From contig NZ_JBNAGA010000001.1 of the NCBI RefSeq assembly GCF_049800955.1, forward strand, positions 1,426,001 to 1,490,000: DNA of 64,000 nt, read 5' to 3'. Under the pieces are notes generated by a model that made no database searches, had not been told where the DNA came from, and saw nothing but the letters and a program-made list of their open reading frames with translations. The number at the start of each line of letters is the position of its first letter. The stretch's first letter is position 1. A program made the translations under genes and the position numbers. This document shows, in pieces, positions 25,411 through 34,051 of the stretch. The DNA comes from JAKVBH01 sp049800955. Its GTDB lineage: Bacteria; Pseudomonadota; Alphaproteobacteria; Rhodobacterales; Rhodobacteraceae.

Positions 25411-26960
25411 GGTCGCGTCTCCAGCGCAAGGATGGCCTGCAAGGCGGCCCTGCGTGCGACGTCTTCGAGACCCAACGCCCGGAGCGTGCGCAACCCTTGC
25501 GTCAAATGTTGCAAATTGCCATCGGCACCGCTGGACAAGCGGCCCAGTGCTTGCAGGGCAACGGCGCCGACATGCCCGCTGTCCAAATCTCGCGACACCT
25601 GTTGGGGCATAGTCGCTGCGGTGTCATCCCAGGCAGCGGCAATGGCGCGGTCGCGGGCGGAAGTCGGGGCGGCAGGCGATCCCAGCGCGAGGCTCTGGGC
25701 GAAACGCAATGTCGTCTCAGACGGTCCCAAATCGCGTGCCAAACGCTCATAATCGGGCGATAGCAAACCAATGGCGATGAGCGTTTCTGAAGGCGCGTCA
25801 TAGGCCGTACTGCGGGTCAGGCTGTCTGCATAGCTGCGGGCAAACGGCACGGCCAGACCATGTTGGCGCATCAAAGGCCAGGCCGCCTCCAGCGCCTTTT
25901 CGATGGTGTCGGCGTCATTGCCCTCCAATGCCTGCTCCAGCGTCTGAACCGCACGTGCGCGATCCCAAACGCCGCCTGAGGCAGAGGGTTTGCGTTCGGT
26001 GTAGGCCGCAAATAGCTGCGTTTCGCTCAGAGCACCGGCGCGCACAAGGCGCTCAGCGGCCTCCAACTTGGCCTTCCAGCCGGCATCGCCACTCAGATCG
26101 GAAAAGGCGAATTTTACCGGTAGCGCGGATGTCGCCACAGGCTCGCCACTGGCCGCCATGAGGCGATAGTCAAAAGCATCGAGGCGGTTCAGGGCGGGTG
26201 GCGGCAGAGGAGGCAGCGTTTCGGCCAAATCTGGATCGAGGAATCGCAAGAGCCGTTCGTATCGGCCAGGTTTAATATCTCCCAAGGCGCGTCCCGCCTG
26301 AAGCGTCGTGACCGCTTCGGACCAGGCCCCGGTTTGCGCCTGACAATATACTTGCTGCGCCAGATCAGGCGCGAGCCGCGGCTCTCCTGCGACACGTGCG
26401 CAAAGCTCAGTTGTCTCTCCGAAAAGCAAGGCCAGCCGCATTGCGCGCTGCATCAGAACGGCAGACTCCAAATTGGGGATCAGCCGGAGCATCTCTTGCG
26501 CGGGTCCAACGGCGCCGCGATCGGTCAATGCATCGATCCGGACCGCGAGGAAGTCGTCAGCGGAGCCCGTTTGGGGGGGCTGGGCCTCTGCAAGCAACAA
26601 CGTCAGCACCAGCGATTGGGCGGCAGGCAAAGCCTGTTGAGTTGGCAGATCCGCCAACAAGCGCTGCAAACGATCCGCATCGAGGCCGCGCCAAAGGTCT
26701 GTCGGAAAGCCTGTGACGCGCGCTGGTAGCAACCCGACACCGCCCACGCTTGGCGCGTCCAACGCCGTGACGGTGACGTCACCGACGCTCGCGTCCTGCG
26801 TGGCCTTGGGCTCATCAAAGGATGCGCCCGGCGCTATGGAAATCGGGGCAGGGGTCTGAATGGGCGCCGCGTCCAGCCAATCGATTGCCGACAAAGGCCC
26901 TTCTGCCAGAGCCGGTGTGGCGCCGATCAGGGCCACACAAAGAAATGCCCTACTTCGCAT
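25407..26960 (-). CDS. Secreted hypothetical protein upstream of xerD
   Basis: A 517-residue exported protein that I do not recognise. ATG 26960 gives a good signal peptide (MRSRAFLCVALIGATPALAEG). The mature part is rich in Ala, Leu and repeated helical segments (WRGLDADRLQRLLADLPTQQALPAAQSLVLTLLLAEA and similar), suggesting a TPR-like or alpha-solenoid fold. It is coupled to xerD at its end (GTGA) and overlaps the small membrane protein gene upstream by 11 bases. Role unknown; an envelope scaffold is one possibility. Confidence 0.7.
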   Translation of the reverse strand: MRSRAFLCVALIGATPALAEGPLSAIDWLDAAPIQTPAPISIAPGASFDEPKATQDASVGDVTVTALDAPSVGGVGLLPARVTGFPTDLWRGLDADRLQRLLADLPTQQALPAAQSLVLTLLLAEAQPPQTGSADDFLAVRIDALTDRGAVGPAQEMLRLIPNLESAVLMQRAMRLALLFGETTELCARVAGEPRLAPDLAQQVYCQAQTGAWSEAVTTLQAGRALGDIKPGRYERLLRFLDPDLAETLPPLPPPALNRLDAFDYRLMAASGEPVATSALPVKFAFSDLSGDAGWKAKLEAAERLVRAGALSETQLFAAYTERKPSASGGVWDRARAVQTLEQALEGNDADTIEKALEAAWPLMRQHGLAVPFARSYADSLTRSTAYDAPSETLIAIGLLSPDYERLARDLGPSETTLRFAQSLALGSPAAPTSARDRAIAAAWDDTAATMPQQVSRDLDSGHVGAVALQALGRLSSGADGNLQHLTQGLRTLRALGLEDVARRAALQAILALETRP

Positions 26961-27099
26961 CCAGCACCAATGGCTGACGAATCTCTTCAGCGGGTGGGGA
27001 GAAATCGACACCAAAAAACGGACCGATATACGCATAGCCCACAAGGCCAATGCCGCCAAGAATGGCGAGATAAAACAAATATTTGATCAAGCGCCCCAT
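26950..27099 (-). CDS. Small single-helix membrane protein
   Basis: A 49-residue protein beginning MGRLIKYLFYLAILGGIGLVGYAYIGPFFGVDF: one transmembrane helix with a short basic N-terminus, then a Pro-rich tail. ATG 27099 is chosen because upstream residues are basic and not conserved-looking. It overlaps the start of the next gene by 11 bases and is divergent from aroK (160 bp). Function unknown. Confidence 0.65.
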   Translation of the reverse strand: MGRLIKYLFYLAILGGIGLVGYAYIGPFFGVDFSPPAEEIRQPLVLDAK

Positions 27100-27259
27100 G
27101 GTGTGGCCTTGTGCCTTTCCTGCCTGTTTGGCCCTAGCTTGCCTCTGTGAAGGCAACACTGGCCTTTTTTCGCTCTTATACCTAGCCTTTTGAGCAAGTT
27201 CACGTCATTCAGTCAGGAAATGCAATTCACCACCGGGCAATAAGCAGAAATTTGCGGGC

Positions 27260-27811
27260 ATGACGCAGTACATCGTCAAAAAGACCATAGTCATGGTGGG
27301 AATGATGGGCGCGGGCAAAACGGCCGTCGGGCGGGCTCTTGCGGGCAAGCTGGGTGTGGCGTTCCTCGATTCCGATGCGGAGATCGTCGAGGCCGCGAAT
27401 ATGACGATTCCCGAAATCTTCGAGCGCGATGGCGAGGCGTTTTTCAGAGCGCGGGAGCGCGAAGTGATCGAACGGTTGCTCACGACGGAGCGCTGTGTGC
27501 TCTCGACCGGGGGCGGGGCCTTTCTTGCTCGTGAGAACCGTGCGGCGATCTCGGAACGGGGCGTCTCGGTCTGGCTCGATGGTGATCTCGAATTGCTGTG
27601 GTCGCGCGTTAAAAGCAAAGACACACGCCCCTTGCTGCGCACAGAGGATCCGCGTGCGACGTTGGAAGAGATTTTCAATGCCCGGGTTCCGCTTTATGCC
27701 AAGGCTGATTTACGCGTAAAGGCCAATGCGGATTACGCGATTGAAGACATGGCTGAGCGCGTCCTCGAGGCGCTGCTGACCCGGCCCGATGTGTTGGAGA
27801 AGGCAAAGTGA
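27260..27811 (+). CDS. aroK: Shikimate kinase
   Basis: Phosphorylates shikimate at O3 with ATP in the fifth step of the chorismate pathway. A 183-residue protein with Walker A GMMGAGKTAVGR, the shikimate-binding DSDAEIVE and GGGAF motifs, and the LID region (KDTRPLL). Its stop overlaps the aroB start, so the two enzymes are translationally coupled. Confidence 0.95.
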   Translation: MTQYIVKKTIVMVGMMGAGKTAVGRALAGKLGVAFLDSDAEIVEAANMTIPEIFERDGEAFFRAREREVIERLLTTERCVLSTGGGAFLARENRAAISERGVSVWLDGDLELLWSRVKSKDTRPLLRTEDPRATLEEIFNARVPLYAKADLRVKANADYAIEDMAERVLEALLTRPDVLEKAK

Positions 27812-28926
27812 TGGTGGAAACGGTTCACGTACCATTGGGCGAGCGGGCTTATGACGTGCGGATCGGCACGGGTCTCCTGGCGAGCGCGGGTGATGAGATC
27901 GCGCCGCTGCTGACGCGGCCTCGTGTGGCGGTGGTCACCGACACGCGGGTTGGCGCACAGCATTTGGCAGCTCTCGAAGCGGGATTGCGTGCGGGCGGTG
28001 TTGGGATGACCTCACTTGTGCTGCCGGAAGGCGAGACCACCAAGAGTTGGGCGCATCTGCAAGAGGTCGTTGAATGGCTGCTCGCTGAGAAGGTGGAGCG
28101 CAATGACGTCGTCGTGGCCCTTGGCGGTGGCGTCATTGGCGATCTGGTTGGGTTTGCGGCTGCGATTATGCGGCGAGGTGTGCGCTTTGTGCAGGTGCCG
28201 ACATCTCTCTTGGCGCAGGTCGACAGTTCGGTCGGCGGCAAGACGGCCATCAACTCACCACATGCCGGGAAAAACCTGATTGGCGCGTTTCACCAGCCCG
28301 CGCTGGTGCTGGCCGATACAGACGTGCTGGACACGCTGCAGCCTCGCGATTTTCTGGCGGGCTACGGCGAGGTTGTGAAATATGGCATGCTGGGCGATGC
28401 CGCATTCTTCGCATGGTTGGAGGAAAACGCGCCCGCCATGGTGGCTGGCGACGTTGATAAACGGATTTATGCCGTGCGCCGCTCTGTCGAGATGAAAGCG
28501 GACATTGTTGCACGCGATGAGACCGAGCTGGGCGACCGGGCGCTTCTCAATCTGGGGCACACGTTCTGCCACGCGCTGGAAGCGGCAACAGGCTATTCTG
28601 ATCGTTTGCTGCATGGGGAGGGCGTTGCCATCGGGTGCGCTCTCGCGTTTGAGTTGTCGTCGCGCCTGGGGCTATGTTCGCAAGAAGAGCCGAGCCGTGT
28701 GCGCGCGCATCTGCGGCGCATGGGCATGTGTTGCGATCTCGGCGATATTCCGGGGGCGCTGCCCGGGGCGGAGGCCTTGGTGGACCTCATGGGGCAGGAT
28801 AAAAAGGTCATCGATGGGCGATTGCGCTTCATCATGGCGCGCGGGATTGGTGAGGCCTTCGTGACGTCAGATGTCCCCAAAGAGGCAGTGGTCCAGCTGT
28901 TGCAGGACGGTTTGAAGGAGCGCTGA
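27811..28926 (+). CDS. aroB: 3-Dehydroquinate synthase
   Basis: NAD-dependent cyclisation of DAHP to 3-dehydroquinate, the second step of the shikimate pathway. The protein has 371 residues. GGGVIGDLVGFAAAIMRRG (NAD), PTSLLAQVDSSVGGKTAIN and the zinc-ligand segment LNLGHTFCHALE are present. The start is ATG 27811, sharing its A with the aroK stop; a GTG one codon earlier is also open. Confidence 0.95.
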   Translation: MVETVHVPLGERAYDVRIGTGLLASAGDEIAPLLTRPRVAVVTDTRVGAQHLAALEAGLRAGGVGMTSLVLPEGETTKSWAHLQEVVEWLLAEKVERNDVVVALGGGVIGDLVGFAAAIMRRGVRFVQVPTSLLAQVDSSVGGKTAINSPHAGKNLIGAFHQPALVLADTDVLDTLQPRDFLAGYGEVVKYGMLGDAAFFAWLEENAPAMVAGDVDKRIYAVRRSVEMKADIVARDETELGDRALLNLGHTFCHALEAATGYSDRLLHGEGVAIGCALAFELSSRLGLCSQEEPSRVRAHLRRMGMCCDLGDIPGALPGAEALVDLMGQDKKVIDGRLRFIMARGIGEAFVTSDVPKEAVVQLLQDGLKER

Positions 28927-28953
28927 GCGCGCTCGAGATGGAGTGAGAGAGCG

Positions 28954-30024
28954 TTGAAGACGATTTTGGTGCATATCGGCATGCACAAGACCGGGTCCAG
29001 CTCCGTGCAACGCTCCCTTGTGGGTTATGATGACGGGCGTGTGCGCTATGCCGATCTGAGCAACGAAAACCATTCCGTGCCCGTGAATACGATCTTCGCC
29101 GAGAACCGCTACGAGAAACGCTATTTCCGCCAGCGTGGCATCACACGCGCGCAGGTTGATGAAATGGCAGCGCGTTTTCGCAAAAGGCTTGCAAAAGAAA
29201 TCAAACTGGATCGCGATGTCCTGATCCTGTCTGGCGAAGACATTTCCCGCATTCCCCTCGCTGGCGTGCAGGACATGCATGACATGCTGGCGCCGGAATG
29301 CGACAGGGTGTTGATCCTTGGCTATGCGCGCGATCCGATTTCTTTTGCCAGCTCATCCTTTCAGCAACTCGTCAAATTCGATTGCAAAGAGGTCATGGTG
29401 CCCCAGCCGGATTACCGTCGGCGGTTCAAGAAGTTCCTCGATGTCTTTGGCAAAGACAATGTTGTGATCAAGGAGTTTCGGCGCGATCTTCTCTATCGCA
29501 ACTCCGTTGTGCGCGACGTGATGGAGGCGGCGGGCATTGGTGATGTGGATTGGCCGGAAACTGTGATTAACGAAAGCCTGAGCGATCCGGCCATGCGGGT
29601 CCTGTTTCACTTTAATCGAAACGGCCCCCTTTCAACGGGCAGCAAGCGGATCATTGAAATCAGAAAGCGCTTCGTCGATCTGGTGTCGCGGAAATTCAAG
29701 GGCGCGAGCTTTCGATTGCCGGACGCTGCTTTCACAGCACGGACGGTCGATGTCAGTGACGTCACATGGCTCGCAAAAGCGACGGGCGTTGATTTTACCC
29801 AGTCACTTCCCGCTCTGACAGAAACGGAGCTCCCTGATCTTGAGTTGGAAGCGGACTTGGAGCGCTTGCGCGACGATGAGGTCGCGCTGCTGACAACAAT
29901 GATGGCGCGGCGCAAGATCAAACACGGCGATGCCGCCACACCGACCGATCTGCTGACACTTTTGTTCTATGATGAGCTGGCCAGAGCCTGGTCGCCCAAA
30001 AAGCGTCGCAAATCCAAGGCGTAG
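28954..30024 (+). CDS. Sulfotransferase-like protein A
   Basis: A 356-residue protein with a PAPS-type 5'-phosphosulfate-binding loop at residues 7-17 (HIGMHKTGSSS) and a 3'-phosphate-binding stretch YARDPISFASSSFQQ. It probably transfers sulfate to a polysaccharide, lipid or small molecule; the acceptor is unknown. It uses a TTG start (28954), as shown by the conserved strand MKTILVHIGM before the loop and by the parallel start of its paralogue at 30821. It lies 27 bases after aroB. The tail SPKKRRKSKA is basic. Confidence 0.72.
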   Translation: MKTILVHIGMHKTGSSSVQRSLVGYDDGRVRYADLSNENHSVPVNTIFAENRYEKRYFRQRGITRAQVDEMAARFRKRLAKEIKLDRDVLILSGEDISRIPLAGVQDMHDMLAPECDRVLILGYARDPISFASSSFQQLVKFDCKEVMVPQPDYRRRFKKFLDVFGKDNVVIKEFRRDLLYRNSVVRDVMEAAGIGDVDWPETVINESLSDPAMRVLFHFNRNGPLSTGSKRIIEIRKRFVDLVSRKFKGASFRLPDAAFTARTVDVSDVTWLAKATGVDFTQSLPALTETELPDLELEADLERLRDDEVALLTTMMARRKIKHGDAATPTDLLTLLFYDELARAWSPKKRRKSKA

Positions 30025-30035
30025 GGCGCGCTCGC

Positions 30036-30770
30036 TTATGACGCATCCCGGGGCGGCGCAATACCCGCAAGGGCTTTCGCCAGATCGCCATACCCTGTGA
30101 ACCTGCGCTCAAAGGCCAATCCCAGACGGTCCGCGCTTTCCTGCGCTTTCTGCGTGAGGGCAGGGTCATCGGTTTGCGCCTGGTATACGAGCTTGGTGTA
30201 GTTGCCGAAATACATATCGCGCAGTTCGGGATGCTCTTCGAGGCCCAATGGCTTCCAGACAAAGGCATCAAATTGCCGCGCCAGAAAATCCGTCAGATAA
30301 AAGGCTGTGGTTTCCTCCAGCGCATCAAAAGCCTCCGTGCCTTCGTAAAAACTGTAGCAATGGGGCCCCGGAACCATCTCAACGCCAAATTCCGCACAGA
30401 CCTTCGCGAGATCGCCCCCCGTGCCACAATCGGCATAGACGACAAAGACCTCATCATAGGCCTCTTGGTGTGTGGTGAGCGCTTGTCGCACAGCAGGCGC
30501 GATACGAGCGGGATGATTGTGCAGGATTGCGGGAAGGCAGATCAGATCGAGATGCGTCCAGGCGTTTTGGGTCATGAGCGCGCGTATCTCGCGGGCCAAG
30601 GCGCCACAGGCCAGAAGAAGAGTGCGCGCGTTTCGATGCGAGACCAGATGTGTGGCCTCGCCGTCAGAGGTGGGGTCATCGATCAGGACCTCGCCATCGC
30701 GAGAGGAAGGGGACGCCGAGGTCTTCGCGCGCGCGGTGTTTCGCCGCCTGGGGGAGCGGTTGTTTTTCAT
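30036..30770 (-). CDS. DUF1638 domain-containing protein
   Basis: A 244-residue protein with the DUF1638 core LLLACGALAREIRAL...LDLICLPAILHNHPARI...YDEVFVVYADCGTGG. ATG 30770 has GAGGG five bases upstream; the longer frame starts inside the divergent spacer. DUF1638 genes are recurrent neighbours of corrinoid methyltransferase genes, and I recall them as required for methionine synthesis in roseobacters with a split MetH. Two further parts of such a system, a corrinoid protein and a homocysteine methyltransferase, lie 3 and 5 kb away on the same strand. Its biochemical role is not established here. Confidence 0.8.
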   Translation of the reverse strand: MKNNRSPRRRNTARAKTSASPSSRDGEVLIDDPTSDGEATHLVSHRNARTLLLACGALAREIRALMTQNAWTHLDLICLPAILHNHPARIAPAVRQALTTHQEAYDEVFVVYADCGTGGDLAKVCAEFGVEMVPGPHCYSFYEGTEAFDALEETTAFYLTDFLARQFDAFVWKPLGLEEHPELRDMYFGNYTKLVYQAQTDDPALTQKAQESADRLGLAFERRFTGYGDLAKALAGIAPPRDAS

Positions 30771-30820
30771 CAAAGCCCTCTCTAGAACACGCGACATATT
30801 GCGAGCGAATGGTGGGTTCA

Positions 30821-31951
30821 TTGAAAACGATTGTCATGCACATTGGAATGGAAAAAGCTGGCAGCAGTTCCATTCAGAACTCACTGGCCAAATACGACGA
30901 TGGCGTTGTGCGCTACGCCCGTCTGGGACGCAAAAACCATTCCGTTCAAATCCAGACCGCTGTTATGAAAAACGCGTATCGCAAGCGATTTTACCGACAT
31001 CGCGGTGTATCGCAGCGCGAAGTTGCGGCGTTGCGAAAAGACTACCGTGAGATGCTGGCAAAAGAGACATCTCTTGGCCACGAGGTCCTGATCATTTCGG
31101 GGGAAGATATCCCTCGCATGGGCCTTCCCGCGGTACGCAACCTGAAGAACTTTCTGGAACAGCATTGTGACGAGGTCAAACTGCTCGCCTATGTCCGTGA
31201 TCCCGTTGGCTATGCCGGATCATATTTTCAACAGGTGGTGAAGCACGGGCGGGATGAGCTGGTTGTCCCACAACCGCATTACCGCGCGCATTTCGAACGC
31301 TTCATGGATGTTTTCGGGCGCGACGCCGTAACGCTTCGCCCGTTTGATATCTCGCAAATGCATGAGCAATCGATTGTTCGGGATGTCTTGCACTTCGCGG
31401 GCGCCCGCGGGCCTGCGCCTGAAGAACTGCGGATCAATGAAGGGTTAAGCTACACCGCGACGAAGCTGCTCTTCATCTTCAACAGATCCGGCTGTGTCAG
31501 CCAGGGCAATGCCTGGCTCATGGCCGCGCGGCGCAGTCTGGTGTCGCTTCTGCAAGAGAAGTTTGATGGCGAGAAGTTCCGGTTTCCCAAGAGCTTGTTC
31601 ACGGGAGACCTCGTGGATCGCGACGACGTCGCCTGGGTTGATGCCCATAGTGGAAGCAATTTTCAGGCGGGCTTGCCACAGAGCGGCGCGGAGACCACCC
31701 ATGATCTGGAAAGCTGGACGCAGGAGTTCACGCAGGTCACGGAAGAGGAACGCAAGGCCTTGAAAAAGCTGGTCGCGCGGCGCGGGTTGGGCGTGCATGA
31801 TGATGCGGCCACCGAAACATTGCTGAGCCTGTTGTTCTACGCTGAGCTTGTGCGCCATGTGCCTTCCAGTGCGCCCTCCGAGCTTAAGGACGTCATGTTT
31901 GCAGACCAGAAGATCCGTTGGGGTGGCCAGAAAACGCGTAACGCCTCGTGA
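30821..31951 (+). CDS. Sulfotransferase-like protein B (paralogue of A)
   Basis: A 376-residue paralogue of the protein at 28954-30024, sharing HIGMxKxGSSSxQxSL, YDDGxVRYA, NHSV, LISGEDIxR, YxRDPxxxAxSxFQQ and VPQPxYRxxFxxFxDVFG. The 5'-PSB loop is HIGMEKAGSSS. By comparison with the paralogue it starts at TTG 30821 (GGTGG five bases upstream), not at the ATG 12 bases earlier (30809). The DUF1638 gene, divergent from this one by 50 bp, separates the two copies. Confidence 0.72.
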   Translation: MKTIVMHIGMEKAGSSSIQNSLAKYDDGVVRYARLGRKNHSVQIQTAVMKNAYRKRFYRHRGVSQREVAALRKDYREMLAKETSLGHEVLIISGEDIPRMGLPAVRNLKNFLEQHCDEVKLLAYVRDPVGYAGSYFQQVVKHGRDELVVPQPHYRAHFERFMDVFGRDAVTLRPFDISQMHEQSIVRDVLHFAGARGPAPEELRINEGLSYTATKLLFIFNRSGCVSQGNAWLMAARRSLVSLLQEKFDGEKFRFPKSLFTGDLVDRDDVAWVDAHSGSNFQAGLPQSGAETTHDLESWTQEFTQVTEEERKALKKLVARRGLGVHDDAATETLLSLLFYAELVRHVPSSAPSELKDVMFADQKIRWGGQKTRNAS

Positions 31952-32082
31952 ACGCGCTGTTTTTCCCGTCGCTGACTGGCTACAAGACTTGCATGGGTGA
32001 ATGACGTCCTGCGCGCGTTTTTGTTGGGACGTCGATGGTAGGTTCGGGGGCTCCTGCGCGTCTTGAGTAAAGATTGATCAGT

Positions 32083-33105
32083 ATGACAAAGATGCCGCCG
32101 CTTGCGATAACAGATGCGTTGACCTTGCTTGCAACCGGCGATCAACGGCCGCTTGATCCCAATGGCGCTTTGCATATCAACGGCACATCCGCACAGATGC
32201 AGGATACGCTTGGCGCAAATGACGTTTTCTCCGTTGGCCCTTGCTCCTATCGGGTCGTGCAGGGGCTGGGGCAAAGGCTCGTGCCGGTGCTGCAACCCGC
32301 CGCCCGCATCACACGACCCGTCCGCTTGCAGGCGGGGCTGCACAAATGCCTGACGATGTTTCAAAAGCGGGTCTACACGGCCATTGGCGCGTTGACGCAC
32401 TCTCCGCATGGCGCAGGTGCGTTTGTAAGGCGTATGCGCGGGCGTCACATTGGCTACAAACATTGCTTCCATGCGGTGCGACGCTTCTACAAGATTGCGC
32501 CTCGCGTAGGGATCGCCTCGCTGAGCGGTCAGGCCGTGGATTTGGATCAGTTCGATGATATCCGCGCCGTGCGGTTTATCCGCGATCCCCGGGATCTGCT
32601 GATCTCCGGCTATTATTTCCACCGGCGTGGCGCCGAGAACATCAACAAGATCTACGGGCCCAAGCCCGGGGATTTTGCTGAGTTAAACGCAGGCGTGCCA
32701 GAGGGAATTGCCGATGATGAGCGGTTCTTCAACTATCTACAGCGCGTGGATATGGACGTCGGACTTGATGCCGAGATGTGTTTTCGCGCGCCGCATTTCC
32801 TGTCCATGTGCGCCTGGGCCCCGGACGATCCGCGCGTTTTGACGATCCGCTATGAGGACTTCATTGGCGCGGAAGCGGCGAGTTTTCACAAGATTGCCGA
32901 TCATTTCGAATGGAGCAATCAAGCGCGCGACTGCGCTCTCCGCATGGCCACAGAGTTTGCTCAAAACAAAGCAACGGTTAAAACAGGCCATGTGCGCAAC
33001 AAGGCGCCGGGCCAATGGCGCGCCCATTTCTCGCCTGAGCGAAACGCCGCCTTTGTCGCGGAGTGGGGCGATCTGCTGCGCGCCTACGACTATCCTTTGG
33101 ATTGA
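32083..33105 (+). CDS. Sulfotransferase domain protein C
   Basis: A 340-residue protein with a sulfotransferase-1-like layout: AGLHKCLTMFQKRVY as the 5'-phosphosulfate loop, VRFIRDPRDLLISGYYFHR as the 3'-phosphate motif, and the C-terminal VRNKAPGQWRAHFSPERNAAF, which matches the family's RxGxxGxW-type element. Not obviously homologous end to end to A and B. ATG 32083 is preferred; a TTG three codons earlier is possible. It ends just before the terminator of the convergent corrinoid gene. Confidence 0.78.
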   Translation: MTKMPPLAITDALTLLATGDQRPLDPNGALHINGTSAQMQDTLGANDVFSVGPCSYRVVQGLGQRLVPVLQPAARITRPVRLQAGLHKCLTMFQKRVYTAIGALTHSPHGAGAFVRRMRGRHIGYKHCFHAVRRFYKIAPRVGIASLSGQAVDLDQFDDIRAVRFIRDPRDLLISGYYFHRRGAENINKIYGPKPGDFAELNAGVPEGIADDERFFNYLQRVDMDVGLDAEMCFRAPHFLSMCAWAPDDPRVLTIRYEDFIGAEAASFHKIADHFEWSNQARDCALRMATEFAQNKATVKTGHVRNKAPGQWRAHFSPERNAAFVAEWGDLLRAYDYPLD

Positions 33106-33130
33106 AAAAGGGCCGCCCGAAGGCAGCCCC
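33106..33130 (-). terminator. Terminator of the corrinoid protein gene
   Basis: In minus-strand sense GGGCTGCC, loop TTCG, GGCGGCCC, then a run of five T. The stem has one mismatch and a stable UUCG-type tetraloop. It lies 27 bases past the corrinoid gene stop and directly after the stop of the convergent sulfotransferase. Confidence 0.82.
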
Positions 33131-33156
33131 CAATTCATTTGATCAGCAATACAGGC

Positions 33157-33861
33157 TCAGCCAGCGGCCATTTGATTGTGCTTCCGCGCGACGAATTCCT
33201 TGGCCGTCTCGACCGCGACAGCGGCATCGCGGCAATAGGCGTCCGCGCCAATGGCTTTGCCGAATTCCTCATTCAGAGGAGCGCCGCCGACCAGCACGAT
33301 ATAATCATCGCGTTTGCCCTGTTCGACGAGCGTATCAATAACGACCTTCATGTAAGGCATGGTCGTCGTGAGAAGCGCTGACATGCCAAGGATGTCGGGC
33401 TGCTCTTTCTCAAGCGCTTCCATATAGCTCTCAACCGGGTTGTTGATGCCCAGATCAACAACTTCAAAACCCGCGCCTTCCATCATCATGGAGACAAGGT
33501 TCTTACCGATGTCGTGAATATCGCCTTTGACCGTGCCAATCACCATTTTGCCCACACGCGGTGCGCCGGTCTCTGCGAGCAGAGGCTTCAGGATCGCCAT
33601 TCCGCCCTTCATGGCATTTGCGGCCAGCAAAACCTCGGGCACGAAGAGGATACCATCGCGGAAGTCCTGACCGACAATTGTCATGCCGCCAACAAGCGCT
33701 TCCGTCAGAATACGGTACGGCTCCCAATCGCGGCCGAGCAGGATGTTCACGCCCTCTTCGATTTCTTCCTTCAGACCATCATAGAGGTCATCATGCATCT
33801 GCTGGACAAGCTCTTCGTCATCGAGCTCCGCGAGGATGATATCGTCTTCTTCATCCGACAT
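33157..33861 (-). CDS. Corrinoid (B12-binding) methyl carrier protein
   Basis: A 234-residue protein with the two-part B12 module: a helical cap (about 20-105; RDWEPYRILTEALVGGMTIVGQDF) and a Rossmann-like domain with the base-off ligand motif D114-x-H116-x-x-G119 (KGDIHDIGKN), SALLTTT at 161-167 and GG192-193. It corresponds to the MetH B12-binding part or to MtbC/MtgC carriers, and would shuttle a methyl group between a donor enzyme and the homocysteine methyltransferase at 35.2 kb. ATG 33861 has a better-spaced AAGGA than the ATG at 33870. A stretch of acidic residues opens the protein. Confidence 0.92.
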   Translation of the reverse strand: MSDEEDDIILAELDDEELVQQMHDDLYDGLKEEIEEGVNILLGRDWEPYRILTEALVGGMTIVGQDFRDGILFVPEVLLAANAMKGGMAILKPLLAETGAPRVGKMVIGTVKGDIHDIGKNLVSMMMEGAGFEVVDLGINNPVESYMEALEKEQPDILGMSALLTTTMPYMKVVIDTLVEQGKRDDYIVLVGGAPLNEEFGKAIGADAYCRDAAVAVETAKEFVARKHNQMAAG

Positions 33862-34015
33862 GACCGTCATTCCTTAAACTGGGGCACGCACGTGCGATTG
33901 ATTCAGCTTGTGTCGCATCCCGAAAGTCGCACTTGGCAATTTGCGACAAACGGAAAGCCGCGCGCGACCATCGGGTCGATTTGCTGCGTTGCGGCGCTGA
34001 TTTTACGGGCAAATA

Positions 34016-34044
34016 TTGCATAAGTTCTTACTTTGTTCTATTCT
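34016..34044 (+). promoter_or_regulatory. LexA (SOS) box within a near-consensus promoter
   Basis: GTTCTTACTTTGTTC at 34024-34038 is a perfect alphaproteobacterial SOS box (GTTC-N7-GTTC). It lies between a -35 TTGCAT (34016-34021) and a -10 TATTCT (34039-34044), 17 bases apart. The predicted start site is at 34051-34052, on the A of the radical SAM gene's ATG, so the mRNA may be leaderless. Confidence 0.7.
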
Positions 34045-34051
34045 GTCGCGC

